A stretch of 6,452 nt of DNA, from NCBI GenBank assembly GCA_031283835.1, contig JAITBA010000154.1, positions 1 to 6,452 on the forward strand. The letters run 5' to 3'. Source of the DNA: Oscillospiraceae bacterium. Lineage in GTDB: Bacteria > Bacillota > Clostridia > Oscillospirales > Acutalibacteraceae. The translations under genes and the position numbers were made by a program. Positions within the stretch are counted from its first letter, which is position 1. Each line of letters begins with the position of its first letter. Shown here piece after piece: positions 5,543-6,452 of this stretch. Below the pieces are notes generated by a model, which was not told where the DNA came from, searched no databases, and saw nothing but the letters and a program-made list of their open reading frames with translations.

Positions 5543-6047
5543 CGCCGGGGCGGTTTTGCTGCCCGCGCTTTCGCTGCTGTTGATTTGCGCGGCGGTGGCC
5601 GGCATTCTGGCGGTGGTGAACACCGTCACCAAAGAGCCTATCGCAAAAAGCGCAAAACAAGCCGTCGAAGTTTCTATGCGCGAAATTTTTCCCAGCGCGA
5701 CGGAATTTCTCAGCAACAAAACCGGCCGCGTTTATACCGCACGGAGCGCCGCGGGCCAACCCCTGGGCTACTGCGTCGAAAGCGACGCGCAAGGCTATGC
5801 GGGTCTAATCAAAATCATGGTCGGCATCTCGCCCAAAGGGCAGGTGCTGCAAGTGAAGGTGCTCGACTGCGCAAGCGAAACCCCGGGCCTGGGCCAAAAG
5901 GTGCAAGAACCCAAATGGCTGGCGCAATTTGCCGGCCAAACCAAAATCGAATCCATAGACAGCGTTGCCAGCGCGACGTATTCCTCCAAAGGCGTAATGC
6001 ACGCGGTGAACGCGGCGCTGGCGATATATGAGGAGGATGTGCAATGA
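5532..6047 (+). CDS. rnfG: Electron transport complex subunit RnfG (covalent flavoprotein)
   Basis: Related to NqrC: one N-terminal membrane helix (residues 8-29) and an extracytosolic FMN-binding domain. 171 residues from ATG 5532, which overlaps rnfD by 11 bp. Conserved parts: GYAGLIKIMVGISPKGQV (88-105), SETPGLGQKV (115-124), and the FMN-attachment region IDSVASATYSSKGVMHAV (142-159), with Thr149 (codon 5976-5978) as the expected FMN-bearing residue. The motif reads D-S-V-A-S-A-T, where the usual form is D-x-x-[ST]-G-A-T; the same two positions are changed in RnfD. The nearby ApbE protein is the likely modifying enzyme. The short N-terminus before the helix (MKRNAGA) fits an anchored topology. 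Identification is secure. Confidence 0.96.
   Translation: MKRNAGAVLLPALSLLLICAAVAGILAVVNTVTKEPIAKSAKQAVEVSMREIFPSATEFLSNKTGRVYTARSAAGQPLGYCVESDAQGYAGLIKIMVGISPKGQVLQVKVLDCASETPGLGQKVQEPKWLAQFAGQTKIESIDSVASATYSSKGVMHAVNAALAIYEEDVQ
6031..6036 (+). promoter_or_regulatory. Ribosome binding site of rnfE
   Basis: A perfect AGGAGG lies 7 nt before ATG 6044, inside the 3' end of rnfG. Together with the ATGA stop/start overlap it fixes the rnfE start. It is the best SD in the window. Confidence 0.88.
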
Positions 6048-6452
6048 GCCTTGCAAAAGAAAAGCTTTTGCCCGAACTTACCAAGGGCTTCCTGCGCGAA
6101 AACCCGGTGCTGCGGCTGGTGCTGGGCACCTGCCCAACCCTTGCCATTAGCACGGGGGTGCTGGGCGGGCTGGGCATGGGCGTGGCGGCCACCATTGTGC
6201 TGCTGCTTTCCAATGTGCTCATTTCCGCCTTGCGCAAGGCAATCCCCAACAAAGTGCGCATCCCGGCATATATCACCATCATCGCGGGGCTGGTGACGGT
6301 GGTGCAACTGCTGGTGAAGGCCTATGTGCCCGCGGTCGACAAAAGCCTGGGCATCTATCTGCCGCTCATCACGGTCAACTGCATCATCCTGGGCCGGGCC
6401 GACGGCTACGCCAACCGCCACAGCGTGGCGGCCTCACTCTTTGACGCCCTCG
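6044..6452 (+). CDS. rnfE: Electron transport complex subunit RnfE (3' truncated by window edge)
   Basis: Integral membrane subunit of the RnfA/RnfE (NqrE/NqrD) pair. 136 residues are visible; roughly a third of the protein should lie beyond the window. Conserved stretches: RENPVLRLVLGTCPTLAIS (18-36), SNVLISALRKAIPNKVRIPAYI (56-77) and LGIYLPLITVNCIILGRADGYA (102-123). Cys30 (GTCP) and Cys113 (VNC) match the cysteines that in this family help hold the intramembrane [2Fe-2S] cluster shared with RnfA. The usual GRAEAFA is GRADGYA here. The start overlaps the rnfG stop (ATGA). RnfA and RnfB are expected next, as in the rnfCDGEAB order of acetogens and clostridia. Identification is secure. Confidence 0.95.
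   Translation, partial: MSLAKEKLLPELTKGFLRENPVLRLVLGTCPTLAISTGVLGGLGMGVAATIVLLLSNVLISALRKAIPNKVRIPAYITIIAGLVTVVQLLVKAYVPAVDKSLGIYLPLITVNCIILGRADGYANRHSVAASLFDAL

Overview
The window is GC-rich (about 60% or more by eye, with strong G/C preference at third codon positions). It carries one co-directional block of eight genes on the + strand, with almost no untranslated DNA between them. Gene content and the order rnfC-D-G-E point to an anaerobic Clostridia-type Firmicute. A high-GC gut lineage near Oscillospiraceae/Ruminococcaceae is my best guess, from protein family resemblance only.

Layout: (1) 2-1165, the C-terminal two thirds of a group A [FeFe]-hydrogenase, cut by the left window edge. 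(2) 1162-2148, a membrane-anchored ApbE-type FAD:protein FMN transferase that starts inside the hydrogenase stop (ATGA overlap). (3) 2145-2468, a small NusG-domain-II protein with one membrane anchor, again ATGA-coupled. (4) 2452-2964, a Gx-transporter / 'heptaprenyl diphosphate synthase component I' type membrane protein overlapping gene 3. (5) 3023-4441, rnfC, probably from a TTG start. (6) 4541-5542, rnfD. (7) 5532-6047, rnfG. (8) 6044-6452, rnfE, cut by the right edge. rnfA and rnfB would be expected just beyond it.

How the genes fit together: Rnf is a membrane complex that couples electron transfer between reduced ferredoxin and NAD+ to Na+ or H+ translocation. ApbE attaches FMN to threonines of RnfD and RnfG, and both proteins here carry a recognisable acceptor site. 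The hydrogenase exchanges electrons between ferredoxin (and perhaps NADH) and protons/H2. The NusG-II and Gx proteins resemble EetA and EetB of the Gram-positive flavin-based extracellular electron transfer locus. Having them between a flavinyltransferase and Rnf suggests a shared role in extracytosolic flavoprotein redox chemistry.

The most unusual features are short repeats inside or at the edge of otherwise conserved genes: a 39-bp (13-residue) repeat in 3.4 copies inside rnfC, a 15-bp repeat in two copies inside apbE, and a 27-bp direct repeat that forms the rnfC 3' end and recurs 75 bp later before rnfD. The ApbE protein also seems to lack two internal family segments, and both FMN acceptor motifs deviate from consensus in the same way. 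I see no RNA gene, CRISPR array, IS element or convincing terminator. The longest stretch without a gene is 99 bp (4442-4540).
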